Assembly: GCA_977006965.1 (NCBI GenBank)
Contig: OZ345363.1
Location: 1,054,001 to 1,118,000, forward strand
Direction: 5' to 3'
Source: Phymatolithon calcareum
Lineage: Eukaryota; Rhodophyta; Florideophyceae; Hapalidiales
DNA length: 64,000 nucleotides
Part shown: piece by piece, positions 1 to 10,302 of the stretch
How the letters are laid out: every line of letters starts with the position of its first letter
Numbering within the stretch: the first letter of the stretch is position 1
The notes under the pieces: model-generated
Databases searched by the model: none
Told to the model about the DNA's origin: nothing
Seen by the model: only the letters and a program-made list of their open reading frames with translations
Position numbers and translations under genes: made by a program

Positions 1-343
1 TTTGAGAATCAGTACAATCTTGAAATGTGGCGACTGCGAAGTGAAGTAGCGAAAGGAAGAAATAAGAAAGCACCAGTCAACAATTGGGATCTCGGCAGCA
101 CCCCTCGCTTCGTTGGATGTGTAACAGAAACTGTGAGAAATGTTTTGGCGTTCTGGGTTACTGAAAATGACCCTGCAGCTGCCGGATGGAATGCGAGTGT
201 TGCACGAGTCGGTACCAGGTTCACGTGCAGCAAACAACTTTGCTCTGCATTTTCCGAAATGCAAAAAGCACCTTGGTTAGAAGGATATAGGCGACGTTTG
301 TACATAAGGCTCGTTTGGGAAGTAGTGGAAGGTCGAAGCAGAG

Positions 344-2400
344 ATGGGAGTTAAAACTGGAGATTATCGTTTGTCGCCGTTCCTGATCATGCTATTCATT
401 CTTGGATTTCCGTCTTTGAAAGTGCAGGCAACAGAGAACGAGGGAAACTTCTCTGGCTCAAGCCGTGGTGGCCCCACAGTCGAGTTTGAAGATGGCATCA
501 CCGTGACTCCAGTTGCAGGTCCCCAGGAGCTCGGTATAGTACTCACATGTGACCAAGAAGCGAGAACAGTGTCGGTAATTATACGTCCAGAGTCGTCAGT
601 TTACAAGTGGCAAGAATGGAAAGATGCATTCGTGGGGAGGCTCGATGCCCAAAAGCATTGGCGATCGACACGACTTTTATCGGGGAATGAGCTGCTTCGA
701 ACAGAAGCGTATCATTCTGATATTTGTTCTCTTGTGGAGTACATCTCTCCAGAAATGCTTGACGAAGACTATGGAATAAGTTATTGGTCTGGGTGGTCAC
801 CATATATGCCGCAGTTTGCCCACTTTGAGATACGAAATTTGGTCGAGAATGAATACTGTTTGCGTAATTCGGAACTTTTCGCAGGGGATTCTACTGCACT
901 TACCACATCTTTGAACACGGCAATGGACATTCATTTCCAACGGAGAACAGTTCTGGAAACCATTTACACAGATGGGCGTCGTGCTCGTGGAGAAGGCCGT
1001 GTTAATGACGCCCTTAGACTATTTGGACATTGTATTGTGCAACATGGCCATCGCGAAGCACTAAAAAAAGGATTTAATAATATCACAAGGCAAAGCCCTG
1101 TTCGTGATATGCAAGTCGTTGCCTTGCAAGCGCAAATGAATGTCCGATTAAAGACGCTTTTGAATCGAAGAGAGATCGAAGGGCGTTAAAGACCGGTCGA
1201 TGAGATCGGTCTCGCAATGCTTGCTGAATATTTGGGGCGTATTTACGAGCAAACTGGCTCCAAAGACGCTGGAATGAAAAATCGCTGGCACTGTTTTATG
1301 AAAATGGAACGAAAGTGTCGTGTCTGAGTCAACGATTGAAGCCCTTGAGTCATTCATCCTTCGTGAGAAGCGCTTTGTTGCACATTTACCGCTTCTATTT
1401 TACCTCGCCATCGCACACCAAAGTCGTCTCCAAGAATCGCAGACTCGAACGCACCGTGAAATTGCCGTCAAAAGCATATTGGGACTGAGAGGCTGGGTCG
1501 TAAATCTGTTTCCTGAGGGGTACTTTGCATTGAACATCGGATATTTGCTTGAAAAAGGGTTCTTTGTGGGCCGCGGCGCAGAACGCATGAAGGCAATGAT
1601 CGAGACAATTTGTGAACAGACAGCGTGGGGAGATGAAAAAATGCTGGACGCCATTTTTGAGCGCTGTTTTGTGAAGCACACATCATCTGAGGAAGGTAGT
1701 AAGGAAATCAATGGACATGGGCCTGCTCTTGGAATAGGAAGACGTCCAAAAGACGACTTGTTGCTCTACGACTATAATCTCCCCAAGTGCACAAGTCGCC
1801 TAGGATTACTGCATTACATGGGAGCTCAAGGTGTTCCGACAGATGCATCGGAGGCTGAGTTTACGTATTTGTTTGCCATTGAAGACGGAAACCGTGAAGC
1901 ACTCTGTAACATGGGTGTTATGAAGTCTGGTTTAACTGGAAACGATTCTGGCGTATCGTATCTGAAACGTGCTGTTAAAGCTGGAAGCAGCACTGGGATG
2001 AATAATCTCGCAGTTGCTTACGAGCTTGGAAATGGCGTCCATCGAGATGAAATTGAGGCTGAGAGACTGTACAAGCAGGCTATTGCAGTGGATAACAATC
2101 CAATTGCCATGTACAATCTCGCGATATTGTACATGTGGGGAAACCGTGAAGTTCGAACTGATGAAAACATTTCCGAGTCGGAGCGCATAATCTCTGAATT
2201 CACCTGTACAGAAACGGAGCTTGAGCCTTTGTACACTCTTCAAGAGCAATTATGAAGACTCGGAGTGTTGAGCAATGACAACAAGGTGCCCGCGATTGTG
2301 CGAAAAGTGGAGGTCGAAGAATGATTCTTGAAACTTGCAGAGAAGGCAGGGTGGGTGCTGCTGAAGAAGGGCTAGAGTGTCGCAATTAATTACGCTTCGT
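344..2400 (+). pseudogene. Sel1-repeat protein (HRD3/SEL1L-like), broken copy
   Basis: The first segment (344-1189) opens with a probable signal peptide: a hydrophobic stretch at residues 12-28 after a short basic start. It ends in a TAA. The same frame continues past the TAA with Sel1-like residues (LAEYLGRIYEQTG) to about 1275, shifts frame near 1280 (SLALFYENG), and shifts again into 1302-2255. That last stretch holds at least four Sel1-type repeats (for example MNNLAVAYELGNGV and MYNLAILYMWGN). Faint Sel1-like text continues to about 2400 through more stops. No small GT-AG intron removes the breaks. Sel1 repeats are helical protein-binding units, and with a signal peptide they suggest an ER-luminal relative of HRD3/SEL1L in ER-associated degradation. 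The family call is secure; the HRD3 assignment is tentative. Two sequencing indels remain an alternative to true decay. Confidence 0.6.
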
Positions 2401-2780
2401 GTGTCAACCATGCGTAGTTGTTGCCTTGCATTAAAATCAAATACTGTACCTGAGATACGAATAATAAAACAGATAGGACGGGCAGAGATGATCTCACATC
2501 AACTGATTGGAGACTGTGCACCAATGGTGGCCATCTTTAGGCATGGATGCAACAGGGATACAATGTCGTACGATCCAGTTTACAAGGCCTGTATTTCTGG
2601 TTGCAAAGAAATTGCCGAGCACCTGAGTGGGTGCAAAAATTGTAGAAGAGCTATGCCGTGAGAGACCCTAAGCCATTCTCAAATTTCTGAACGCGAGAAG
2701 CTGTTGCAGAACAGCTTTAGGCGCTCGCTTTCCGTGTGAGTCATCTTTCCGCAATAAAGAAGGAATGAAAACAGACAGAC

Positions 2781-3030
2781 TGCGGACCTGTCCGAATTTT
2801 CGGTATGATATATGGAGGAATGTTGCGGACACATGTTCGAGTCCTGTCACCAGTAAGAAGGAAATAACGCTCTGCGAAGTGCACACTGATGTCGCCTTGT
2901 ACTGCCGTGGTGTGCTGCAATACTCGCGGGAAGCAGATACGCGAGTACCCGCAATGGATCCAGCCCAGGAGAATCTTAACGTAGGCTTTGTGTAGCGCAG
3001 ATATCTTGCAATAAGCAAACGAGCAAAACT
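2781..3030 (+). mobile_element. tRNA-derived SINE, copy 1 (5'-truncated)
   Basis: Homologous to the copies at 13111-13405 and 34385-34655. It keeps the stretch TTTCGGTATGATA, the tRNA B box in altered form (TGTTCGAGTCC), the body with GCAGATACGCGAGTAC, and the tail TGCAATAAGCAAACGAGC. The A-box half is missing. A candidate target-site duplication, GACAGAC, lies at 2774-2780 and 3031-3037; allowing one mismatch extends it to 12 bases. It is the most diverged copy. Confidence 0.8.
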
Positions 3031-3489
3031 GACAGACCCGTGCTGGATATTGCTGTAGATAGCACAGTACATGTTGTCGTGTCTCGTTTCTACATTCACA
3101 AGGCAACATCGAAGGCGTCGAAGTAAGCTGATGACGTGATTCAGATCAACTCAGCACGATGTTTCGAGTTAGCTGGCTATCTCATTGCCATTATAAGCTG
3201 ACAACAAGAGCGTTTGTTGGTGGATGGGTCGCAGTCATTGATACGATATTTTTCTGTTTCATGCATATCCAGCATTTCATTTCAAAACAAGCTTTGCGGC
3301 CGTTGAAGGCACAACTGCATAATATGGTATGCTTCTTGCTGTAGAGCAGAATGTGATGGACTAGTGCTCACAGCCCATCCTGGGTAACCACTGCGAAAGA
3401 ACGTCGTAAAATTTCGCACTGTAGGTGACTGGAGTATGCAGTGGATCATGTCCTTTCTAGAAATCGAACACTTGCTTATAGACATACTT

Positions 3490-3710
3490 ACCTGAAACCC
3501 GCGACTCAAGACAGTGGAATATTTTTCCCCCTCGAGGCTCTAAGCCAGAGGTAGGTTTTGATATTTCCGCCAGATCGTGTCGAAATCGACCACGCTAACA
3601 TACAAGAACGATAGACCCTGTTTTTGGCCCAATGGCCTTCGCAAAGTTTCCCCAAGCGTCTGCAGATGCGTTGGTAACTTTTAAATAAAAAACTTACACT
3701 TCTTCTTCTT
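3490..3710 (+). mobile_element. (CTT)n-tailed retroposon, copy 1
   Basis: A 221-base insertion flanked by a perfect 15-base target-site duplication, CTTATAGACATACTT, at 3475-3489 and 3711-3725. The body contains CCCCTCGAGGCTC, CCAGAGGTAGGTTTTG, CCCCAAGCGTCTGCAGA and GCGTTGGTAACTTTTAA, and ends in a CTT repeat. Related copies lie at 40213, 56159 and 62712. A duplication plus a simple-repeat tail points to LINE-assisted retroposition. No protein frame or clear RNA polymerase III promoter is visible. Confidence 0.85.
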
Positions 3711-3900
3711 CTTATAGACATACTTCAGAAACATGCTCGCAAACCCATTCCGAACTTGCAAGATAAGGTTCGACAGGCTGGATTAGTACTGCGGTGAGGG
3801 ATCACTCGGGAATCCCCAGTGTCCTTCGTTTAAACAACCGAGTACATGCTAGGGGCTCAGATAGAATACCATACATAAGAGTAGAGGCACCCTAGTGAGG

Positions 3901-3968
3901 GTAGCACCTGAGGAAGCCTTGCCCGTATATTCGTATGACTGTGGGGCTTTTAAAAATTGCAATAAAAA
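3901..3968 (+). repeat. Short EEALP-type repeat, copy 1
   Basis: Shares GTAGCA...GAGGAAGCCTTGCCC, then a variable TAT-rich part, then CTGTGGGGCTTTTAAA with the copy at 54149-54237 and with the window edge at 63942-64000. All three translate to a similar peptide (EEALPVYSYDCGAFK here). This suggests a fragment of a once-coding mobile element. Confidence 0.7.
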
Positions 3969-4829
3969 ACTTGCTTATATAACGACTAATGTTGATCATG
4001 TAGCGGATCAATCTCAATCAGCCTCTGTCATGCGATTGCTGGCAATGCCCAATAGCATGAGCAGCACCTTCCGTCAGTCTCCCTCTCTCAATCTTCATCT
4101 GTCAAAGTTTGACTCCCTATATAAGCCAGTGACGACTCCTGGACCAACCTTACTTTGAGCTAAAGTTTCCATTCACCTTCATCAAGCCGCTACGTTCTTT
4201 TCATTCGCCACTCCTCGTTTCGAACGTGAGACGAAATCGGCCGCAAGATTTTGTTCGAAGAGTCTATCGCATAGGCGACGCGCAAGGCACTGCACGTTAG
4301 CAGTCGATTCAATGGAGATATCCAACAACGCAGAGTGCATAGCGGCGCAGCACATATTGTGGACAATTAACTCGATCAAGCCCAAAATGCAATTCATTTC
4401 TTGTGGCTCACTGTTGATTGCAGCGCCGCCAATAATTTTGCTCACGCCCGATTTGTTACACGAGCTCTCATTCGAGTGTGTGCACAGACGCTCGTAACAT
4501 CAGCTCCGGTGTGCTCCGAGGTTCGGCCCGATCGGTCCAAAAAGCGAACGAGGCGGAACGAAGGAACGAGATGGTAACCTCTGCAGAAAGCAAGAAAGCT
4601 ACTAATAGCCGACCGAAATCGACGATTTTAACAAAGCGTATGACACTATCGATAATCCATCTTGTTTTGTCCTTACGATACCACCTAACAAAAATTTAGC
4701 GGGAAACAATTTGTTATTTCCTCTTCACCCTCTCAAATTGTTTAGCAAATCAAACTTAACTTGTGATCAATCCCACGAAAAATTTAGTGAGAAATAGTCC
4801 TCCACATCAAATAATCGAAATTAACTTCC

Positions 4830-4862
4830 AACTTGTTAAACCAGATGCGGGTTTAACAAGTT
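4830..4862. repeat. Perfect 13-bp inverted repeat (stem-loop)
   Basis: Arms AACTTGTTAAACC (4830-4842) and GGTTTAACAAGTT (4850-4862) are exact reverse complements, separated by 7 bases. No gene is adjacent. It could be a fold-back element remnant or a structured RNA. Confidence 0.75.
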
Positions 4863-5764
4863 CCCAATAAAACTCTATTTTGCATGTAAGCGCTTTGACA
4901 AGAAAAGTCTTTCAATTACTGGTGAATTTTGCAATATTCATCGGTCCAAGTTCACGTTTTCTTATCTTACTGACATGAAAGAAGCTTGTGCTTGCTCGCG
5001 ACTACGAAAACAAGTATAGAAAGAGCTGCAATGTGTGACACGGCCCTCCTGAAAGTAGTCATTTCGCGAGGGCAGAGAGAAAGGAAACTTGAATCGCGAG
5101 ACTCCTTTATCGTGACGATCTGAATGGTTCTCATTCCGTTTCCCGAGACATTATCTATTTGCGAAGCGGATTGTGTCCTCTGAAGAGCCCGCTACGTTAA
5201 CGTTAGAACTTAAACTACGAAAGGTGGTGATAGTTTGGTCCCACGCAGGGAGTCAAAGCTTGGAATAGATTTCCTGTGCAGCGCTCGGCGAAGCAAACCT
5301 CAAAATGACCTAGCACATTTGCGATGTGCACTTCGATCGACCGAGCGAGTGCCAGTATCAAAGTTGACCGTGGCGACCCACAAAACAGGAGCGGTGAATT
5401 GCGGAGAGTGCGCCACAGGGCGTTGAGAAATAATATTTAAATTCACAACACAGGAAGCATCTCCACAGTGCAGGGTGTAGTCTCCGAAGGGTAGGGCTTA
5501 TTAATAGGAGTGCAGGCTTTCAGCCACTCAATACGCACTAAAAATTAGAGTAGGACTCGAAATCTGCTCCTCAAGCGCCAGCACATCAGTCACACACGAG
5601 CATATTTTACCCAACACCACTTCTGTTTGCTAGTAAAATCACCGCAGCAACCCAATAGCCCTTCTATTCCGGGATTGATTAAGGAGGTGTCCTACGGGCT
5701 TCGCGACCTTTGCAAAGGCACAAAGAGGAATGCTTGCTTTGTTCGAGGGAAAGTAGTTTTCTCA

Positions 5765-6241
5765 ATGTCGTCCCTTCTCACTCAGGGCAAACAGCGCCGC
5801 GATCATTGGAACACTGTGCTTGGGATAACCGAGCCAGTTGTTCCTAACAAGCGACGCGGTATCGCTGGGGCGTCGAAATCGACCAAGAAGGTCTTCAAGT
5901 GCGACTTATGCAATACAACTCTGAAGCGCCGCCATGACTACCATAAGCACATAAGTGCTGTGCATAAGAAGGAGAAGCCGTATGCATGCAATTATTGCGG
6001 TCGTGCCTTCGGCCACGTAAGTACAGAGCTCAGTATTTTTTGTTATTTCCCCTCGCAGTTTGCTATTGTTCTAACAAAAATGTAATATCTTCGCTTTGTG
6101 ATCGTACAGAATGGGACTCTACAGAAGCACAAGAAAACGGTTCATTTTGGACTGAAGCCATTTATGTGTGACGAATGTGGGAAACGATTTAGTGAAAAGG
6201 GCAATCTGAACAAGCACATCTCAAACAACCATCGCAAGTAG
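5765..6241 (+). CDS. Three-finger C2H2 zinc-finger protein
   Basis: Two exons, 5765-6016 and 6110-6241, joined in phase 0 across a 93-base intron (GTAAGT...TACAG), give 127 residues. Splicing completes the second finger, which is strong support for the junction. Fingers: C46-C49-H62-H67, C75-C78-H91-H96 and C104-C107-H120-H125, all C-x2-C-x12-H-x4-H with family linkers such as KKEKPYAC and FGLKPFMC. The basic region before finger 1 contains PNKRRG and STKKVFK. The family usually binds DNA in the nucleus; the target here is unknown. The start is the first in-frame ATG. The open frame continues upstream to at least 5627 without an ATG, so an extra 5' exon is possible. The gene stands alone among repeats. 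Confidence 0.85.
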
Positions 6242-7922
6242 TGGTACCAAAAGCGTACATTCTTAAGGAAGCGTGGTTTTCATCTTAGAGGCCTTGAAAT
6301 GTTAAAGGAATTCGGATTATCTCTTCCCCGTCCATCAGCTCAAAGGTAAGGTTCATTCAGAAAACTCTAGTGAGATTACCTGTGCGATCTCAGCAATAGT
6401 CGAAAGAAGTACCTGGAAGACGCAGAAGAATATGGAGGAAAAGAGGAGGATTTAGCAAACACATCGAACGATAATGGATATCTCAGAGAACAGGAGTTTA
6501 ACGGAGCGTTAAAATACGCGGAAGACAGTACGGTGTCCAAGAAGCGCTGACTAGAGGAAACTGTTAAAAGCTGCTCGGAGGGACAAGAAGGACGGATAAT
6601 AAAAATCCCCAGAGGCAAGCCGAACAAGCTACCAGGAATGCTACATAATAATGGTCAGCCAAACGCGTCGGAGGTGCCTAAGAGTGATTTTCAACAGAGC
6701 CCTACTGCGGATAAAATCAACCTTGGCAACATACTTTGGAACCGGTGATTTATTGAGCTCTTGGTCCTCCAACGAGCTCTAAGATCCACGGAAATGAACC
6801 AGGAGACTGAATATGAATGCAAAAGACTCACTCACGCCCTCATGGGAAGATAAATTCGAATTAAGGAGATTTTAGAAGAGTAAAGTGTTACCGACACGGA
6901 AGGCAGGGAGAAGCGGCCCCGTTACTCAAACTGAGGTTTTGAGAGCTTCTAAAATAGAACATCACATATCCCTTCAGCACAACCAAACATCACCTGGAGA
7001 CCGTACGCAAGAACCTAGCAAAATATGAAATGGACTCTGAAGAAATGTTAACAACGGCAAAGTCACTGGACGCCCTACTACTCTGCAGCGTGAACATAAT
7101 AGGTAATATGGAAAAAGACGAGTCCTTGTAATAGGGACCAGGCGATATACTGGAATGAACTAGTATCGAAAAGCTACTCCCGTGTAGTCTTAGGAGTGTT
7201 TCTGAGGGCTTTTAATTAAAAAACTAATCAGTTGCTTCAAAAAATCCCCTCAGCAAGAAGAAACCGATCCCGTATACATTGCATTCAACAGTGACTATCG
7301 CCATATTTCATGAAAGACCACTCTAGACACGAACGTTGACTTCTAGAACGTTCCCCGCCTCCCATTATCGTGGTTTCTGAAGAGACGCACGTAGAATTGG
7401 ACATAGAGAGTGCCAACAAGCTTTCCGGCCCTGCGTACGCTGGTCTCCACCCACTCTCATAGTATTCTCCACGAACGTCGACAATGAGATGTCTTGGCGG
7501 ACTGACAAGTCTATTGTTGCAGGCAGTGGAGTATCCAGTCTAGCCAGTTCACTAGAAGGCCCTGGAGAAAAGACTTTGAAGGTGAAGAAGCCTGCAACGA
7601 GGGACGCCGAAATATGGAACCACCAGACATACCGCCAAGAAGGCCGTAACAAATCGACCGCGCAGTTAGGCTGTGAAGGTTCATGGCCAGACTTACCCTT
7701 CTTTATTTTTGTCCTTAACACAGGGAGGATTTTTATCAACCGGGCAGTGCCGTGCGGAATCCAGTTTTGACCAGAGTGTTGATTTCAATTGCAGTCCTTA
7801 CAGTAACGTAAATCAACCGCCATGAGCTCGCTATCTCCGCAGCCACGAATCATCCGTCTGATAATCGTCACGATCTATAGCAAGGGCGTTATCAGGGACT
7901 TGGCCGTGTCGAACCGCCGGCG
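6242..7922. other. Intergenic DNA, one retroposon remnant
   Basis: Apart from the ECKRL-type remnant at 6745-6971, nothing recognisable was found. Several open frames around 7365-7770 overlap on both strands and resemble no family. The final 120 bases before 7923 would hold the promoter of the AT-hook gene; no canonical TATA box was noticed. Confidence 0.45.
6745..6971 (+). mobile_element. ECKRL-type coding retroposon, degenerate copy
   Basis: Translation of 6751-6886 gives a decayed version of the family's C-terminal peptide (VLQRAL, then ETEYECKRLTHALMGR, then a stop and IRIKEIL). The 3' part keeps GCCCCGTTACTC, a GAGGTTTTGAGAGCT phrase and the family end CATATCC at 6971. It is clearly older than the copies at 39609, 45059 and 59874. 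No target-site duplication was found. Confidence 0.65.
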
Positions 7923-10139
7923 ATGGAGCTGTGCTTTCTCGGGGCATCTGCACCGGCCGTGCTGGGCACCCGGCGCAAGCGTCTTTTCATCGCTACATCG
8001 CCGCGTGCACGCCTCCGTCGGACGACAATGTGCTCTCCCGCCCCGCGCGACCGCAACGCATTGTTACGCACGCCAGAGGCCGTAGCTGCGCTATTCGTCG
8101 CCGGGGCTGCCCTGTTGTTTGATGCCGTACGCGGTGTAGGTGATCGCAACGTACGCGCACGGCTCTCGGCTCGTGCTGCTGACATCGCTCGCTCCCGTGC
8201 TCTGTCGGACAGATTACGAGCCGCGTCGGCTGAAGAGGTCTTTCTAACAGGTGCAGTGGCGGCAGAGCAGGAGAAAATCGAAGACGCAAAGCGCTTTGTC
8301 GCTGCTGCGGAACGACGTGCCAATTCCGCAGAAAGTGCTATTAACAGTGCTGGTGATGATGCTTTAACGCAGGATCTGCTCCGTCAGGTTGAGGATAACA
8401 AGGCCAAGCTCACCGCGTTGCAAGGGGTGCTCGCGCAGCATGTGGCTGATGGTGACGCGTTGCGATTGTCCAACGAGCAAATGCAAATGGAAAAAACGCA
8501 AATTGAGAAGGAGACCGCTGATATTCGCGTACAGTTTGAGACGCGTATGCAGCAGCTTGAGCAACGGAAAGCGCAACTTGCAAGCGATGCCACTGATGAT
8601 GACGAAGAATCGATGCATGCGATGACCGCACGAAACGAGGCGGAGATTGCTACGACAATCGCAGCGGCGGAGGAGGCAAAAATCGCACAGACAGACGTCG
8701 CCCGCGCACTCGAGGAACGTGCGTCAGTTCTGGCGGAGCGTGCAAAGGCCGCGGAGAAAGCACGTGCCATACTCGAGAAGCACGAACAGCGTATTGCTGA
8801 AATGCGTGACACTTTGGAAAACGCAATGCAGCGTGAAGTAAGTCCACCGATGCCGAAACCGGATGCGAAGGAGAGTGAGACGAAATTAAAGCGACTGAAA
8901 AAGGAGATGCGTGCTGGAAAAGCGCTGGCTAAGACGCTTGTTGATTCAGCCCGCGACGTGGTGAAGCGTGCTGAGGATGGAAAGGTCGTGGATCCTGAGA
9001 AGACCGCGGAGGGCGTGACGGAGGAATTGCAGAAGGCGGAGAATCGCATGCGAAAGGCACAGCGGCGGACTGTTTCGGCGGAGCGTGCAATGAAAGAGAA
9101 GGCTGTCGGGGAGACACTAGAGATATCTCAGAGCGAGGGTTCTCCGAAAATTGGAGCTTTGAATTTAGGTGCGATTGGGGATATTGGAGCAATTGAGGTT
9201 GAGCCGGAGGACAGTGATGTGCATGACGAAGTGGGGGAAATCGAATCGGAAGAAGAGTTTGATCTTATTCCTGATGCCGAGGGCGATACTTCGGACGGTT
9301 TGGATTTTGGCAACTCTGAAGAAGTTGTTCTCGAGGAAGCTGGACTCGAGCAAAGTGCTGGCTTTTCTGTGACAAGTAGTCCAGTTTGGCCCAGTGATTT
9401 TGTATCTGAAGCCTTAGCTTCTGATACAGAGGACCTTGAAATAGCGGAGCTTGGCGCTGGACAGTATTCCGGCACAGGAAGTTCTGACACTGTACTTTCT
9501 GAAGAGGTCAGATTTGAGAGACCAAGTCTGGAGCAGTTTACCAGTTTGGCCAGTGCAGATGCAGACTTTTTGCTTGATGCGGAAGGCATTCGATTGGAAG
9601 ATTTGCAACTTGGGCAGATTGTTGAGAACATTCCACTGGGGAAGCCGACTGAAGTGATTGCGGAAGACGTTGAGGCTCCCAAAGTCAATATTGTGGATCT
9701 AAACACCAAAACCCCAGTTGTCAAGCCTGTGGGAGACAATCCTGTGGAACTTTCTGATACCTCAGGGAAGGCCACTGATGTCAAGCCTGTGGATCTGAAG
9801 AGTGTGGAAATTAAGGACACAAATGCCAAGTCCGTGAAAGTCAAGCCATCAGAGATCAGAGCAGTCGAAGAGGCGAAAACCCCAGATGACAAGTCGCCAC
9901 CGAAGAAGCGTGGAAGGGGCCGCCCGAAGAAAGCAGATCCCGAAAATGGTGATGCAGCGTCAGCAGCGGTAAAACCTGCAAAACGAGGTCGCGGGCGACC
10001 CAGAAAGGTCGATATCAAAAGTCCGGCCTCAGGCTCTACAAAGAAGAGTAGCCGAACTGCTGCATCGAAGGATTCATCCGGGGATGAAAAACCAAAACGC
10101 AAACGCGGACGCCCACGCAAAACAGATAGTATTGAATGA
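7923..10139 (+). CDS. Plastid-type coiled-coil protein with three AT-hooks
   Basis: A single-exon gene of 738 residues. Residues 1-44 are basic, rich in Ala, Ser and Arg, and poor in acids, like a plastid transit peptide. A hydrophobic segment at 52-68 could be a membrane anchor or the end of the targeting signal. Residues 75-400 are Ala/Glu/Lys/Arg-rich and strongly predicted coiled coil by eye. Residues 400-590 are acidic. Residues 590-660 hold loose Lys-Pro-Val repeats. Three AT-hooks follow: KKRGRGRPKK (661-670), KRGRGRPRK (687-695) and KRKRGRPRK (725-733). AT-hooks bind the minor groove of AT-rich DNA. A membrane-proximal coiled coil with a DNA-binding tail recalls plant MFP1 and PEND, which tether plastid nucleoids, but homology is not claimed. 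A nuclear chromatin protein is the alternative. Its 3' end faces the kinase gene, with an AATAAA at 10230-10235 in the gap. Confidence 0.85.
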   Translation: MELCFLGASAPAVLGTRRKRLFIATSPRARLRRTTMCSPAPRDRNALLRTPEAVAALFVAGAALLFDAVRGVGDRNVRARLSARAADIARSRALSDRLRAASAEEVFLTGAVAAEQEKIEDAKRFVAAAERRANSAESAINSAGDDALTQDLLRQVEDNKAKLTALQGVLAQHVADGDALRLSNEQMQMEKTQIEKETADIRVQFETRMQQLEQRKAQLASDATDDDEESMHAMTARNEAEIATTIAAAEEAKIAQTDVARALEERASVLAERAKAAEKARAILEKHEQRIAEMRDTLENAMQREVSPPMPKPDAKESETKLKRLKKEMRAGKALAKTLVDSARDVVKRAEDGKVVDPEKTAEGVTEELQKAENRMRKAQRRTVSAERAMKEKAVGETLEISQSEGSPKIGALNLGAIGDIGAIEVEPEDSDVHDEVGEIESEEEFDLIPDAEGDTSDGLDFGNSEEVVLEEAGLEQSAGFSVTSSPVWPSDFVSEALASDTEDLEIAELGAGQYSGTGSSDTVLSEEVRFERPSLEQFTSLASADADFLLDAEGIRLEDLQLGQIVENIPLGKPTEVIAEDVEAPKVNIVDLNTKTPVVKPVGDNPVELSDTSGKATDVKPVDLKSVEIKDTNAKSVKVKPSEIRAVEEAKTPDDKSPPKKRGRGRPKKADPENGDAASAAVKPAKRGRGRPRKVDIKSPASGSTKKSSRTAASKDSSGDEKPKRKRGRPRKTDSIE

Positions 10140-10302
10140 CAAGCCAAACCAAGCGTATTATGTAAAAAGATAAAGATGCCCGCGGGCGCACCACTAATGT
10201 AATTATATCAACGAAAACTTCTCAGGGGAAATAAAACAGCTCAACTTTGCAATCAACTCACCCTCAAAATATATACACAATGAGCGTTGGTATCGTTCTT
10301 CG

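Larger units (their letters stand above)
3726..5764. other. AT-rich intergenic DNA with decayed repeats
   Basis: No supportable gene was seen. The stretch contains a short EEALP-type repeat (3901-3968) and a perfect stem-loop (4830-4862). A TATATAA-like sequence lies near 4120, upstream of unrecognised open frames. Two related AT-rich phrases with AAATTTAG occur near 4695 and 4780. Confidence 0.5.

Noticed and set aside
25-354. 109-codon open frame at the left edge
   Set aside because: No family resemblance, and an open frame of similar length occupies the opposite strand. It could be an exon cut by the window but nothing supports it.
2668-3109. Minus-strand open frames with a CDRTRTG-like peptide
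   Set aside because: This is the reverse strand of a tRNA-derived SINE; the same artefact appears at 13057-13404.
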